Source: Ignavibacteriaceae bacterium (lineage in GTDB: Bacteria > Bacteroidota > Ignavibacteria > Ignavibacteriales > Ignavibacteriaceae). From it: a DNA stretch of 23,125 bases. Positions within the stretch are counted from its first letter, which is position 1. Every line of letters starts with the position of its first letter. The translations under genes were made by a program, and so were the position numbers. The notes beneath the pieces are model-generated. The model saw nothing but the letters and a program-made list of their open reading frames with translations. It was not told where the DNA came from and made no database searches. The DNA lies in NCBI GenBank assembly GCA_022865965.1, contig JALHTS010000291.1:1-23125 (forward strand). The letters are read 5' to 3'. Positions 22,301 to 23,125 of this stretch are shown here, piece after piece.

Positions 22301-23125
22301 TTAAAAACCAAACACAGCCAGCACTATCGCCACCAGCGTTAATGGCGTTGCATACTTCCAGAAGAAGTTAAGTGCTGTATCAATCCGAATTCTCGGATTT
22401 GTATTTTTAATTATTATCATTAATACGACTATCAACAAATATTTCAAAACACTCCACAGGATTTCTATTCCGTTAAAACTAAATCCTCCCCAGAAAAGCA
22501 AAACAAGCATAAACGGAAATACGACAAACATCATAAAGTGATTAAGCTTCCAGAATCCTAACAGTGGTCCGCTGTATTCAACAAAAGGTCCTTCAACAAT
22601 TTCCGTTTCAGCTTCAGGTATGTGGAACGGAGGAAGTGTCATCTTTGCCTGAATACAAAGCAATCCGATAATGAAAGCAATTATTCCGGATGCGGAACCG
22701 ATAAACATTCCGCTGCTTTGCTGGGATGAAAGAATGTTCCCAAGCTCAAGCTGATAGCCCGATTTAATTATCGGCACAAGTAAAACTAGAATGAATGCAA
22801 GTTCATCAGCAAGTAGAAGTTTTATTTCTCTTCCTGCACCAAGACTTGAATAAACATTTCCGGATGCTGATCCGCCAAGCACTACCATTACAGAAAACAT
22901 CATCAGCAAATACATTATTACAATTAAGTCGCCGCCAAAACTATAATTGAAGAAAAGTGCTGTTCCGATTATCGCAGAAACAAGCACAAGCATTCCGAAT
23001 GAAACAAAAGGGGCAAGCACAAACATTGAATGAACGCCGTCTTTTACGATGATCGTTTCTTTTCCGAGGAGTTTGAAGAAATCATTAAAGTTTTGTAAGA
23101 ATGGAGGACCAACACGATATTGAAA
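22301..23125 (-). CDS. Hydrogenase membrane anchor, NuoH/HycD/MbhM-like (5' end outside window)
   Basis: The frame is open to the window edge, so 274 residues are visible and the N-terminus (about 30-50 residues) is missing. NuoH family features are the early RVGPP motif, about seven remaining membrane helices, and the loop PPFHIPEAETEIVEGPFVEY, rich in conserved acidic residues that connect the redox module with the membrane arm. The segment GAGREIKLLLADE is also typical. An internal ATG at 23026 is not the true start, because coding continues in frame upstream with family sequence. It is the most upstream visible gene of the hydrogenase operon; the promoter lies outside the window. Confidence 0.94.
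   Translation of the reverse strand, partial: FQYRVGPPFLQNFNDFFKLLGKETIIVKDGVHSMFVLAPFVSFGMLVLVSAIIGTALFFNYSFGGDLIVIMYLLMMFSVMVVLGGSASGNVYSSLGAGREIKLLLADELAFILVLLVPIIKSGYQLELGNILSSQQSSGMFIGSASGIIAFIIGLLCIQAKMTLPPFHIPEAETEIVEGPFVEYSGPLLGFWKLNHFMMFVVFPFMLVLLFWGGFSFNGIEILWSVLKYLLIVVLMIIIKNTNPRIRIDTALNFFWKYATPLTLVAIVLAVFGF

Overview
The window is AT-rich, densely packed bacterial DNA cut at both ends. Gene content and codon style (group 4 [NiFe]-hydrogenase with Mrp-type antiporter genes, multihaem c-type cytochrome remnants, HtpX with a LemA-like remnant, a candidate TAnnTTTG promoter box, palindromic intergenic repeats) suggest an anaerobic or facultative member of the Bacteroidota/Ignavibacteria/Chlorobi lineage. 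That placement is inference from style and content; there is no rRNA or marker search behind it.

Region 1 (1-2578, + strand): the 3' end of an NtrB-like histidine kinase, an NtrC-family sigma-54 activator, and an archaemetzincin-type zinc peptidase whose start codon overlaps the regulator's stop codon. Region 2 (2700-5110, - strand): an intact HtpX-like membrane protease with an added C-terminal zinc ribbon, then gene debris: a 37-codon ORF whose end resembles a LemA C-terminus, a six-haem cytochrome fragment without a signal peptide, a possible further C-terminal scrap, and an aldo/keto reductase with a large internal deletion and a frameshift.

Region 3 (5290-11770, + strand): a complete hydrogenase maturation operon, hypA-hypB-hypF-hypC-hypD-hypE, followed by a NicO/UreH-like membrane protein with a histidine-rich loop that is a good candidate nickel transporter. 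Region 4 (23125 down to 11765, - strand): the hydrogenase itself. In transcription order it contains a NuoH-like membrane anchor (cut by the window edge), NuoB-like small subunit, NuoC-like subunit, NuoD-like NiFe large subunit with all four active-site cysteines, a 604-residue NuoL/MrpA-like antiporter subunit, an MbhD+MbhE-like fusion, MrpB, MrpC, MrpD, MrpE, MrpF, MrpG, a polyferredoxin-type Fe-S subunit, the large-subunit maturation endopeptidase, and a RegB-like sensor kinase. The two operons converge and their terminal genes overlap by 6 bp.

Together regions 3 and 4 hold nearly everything needed for one enzyme: nickel uptake, Fe(CN)2CO assembly (HypCDEF), nickel insertion (HypAB), C-terminal processing, a proton-reducing or H2-oxidising module, an ion-pumping arm with two antiporter-like subunits, and a putative redox sensor. 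No formate dehydrogenase, CO dehydrogenase or diaphorase gene is present, so a soluble ferredoxin is the likeliest partner, but this is inferred. The points most worth a second look are the two-antiporter architecture with a split MrpA, the apparent loss of the TM5 glutamate in one of the two, the RegB-like kinase at the operon's end, and the decayed gene block at 3.9-5.1 kb. I found no CRISPR array, tRNA, rRNA or insertion sequence.
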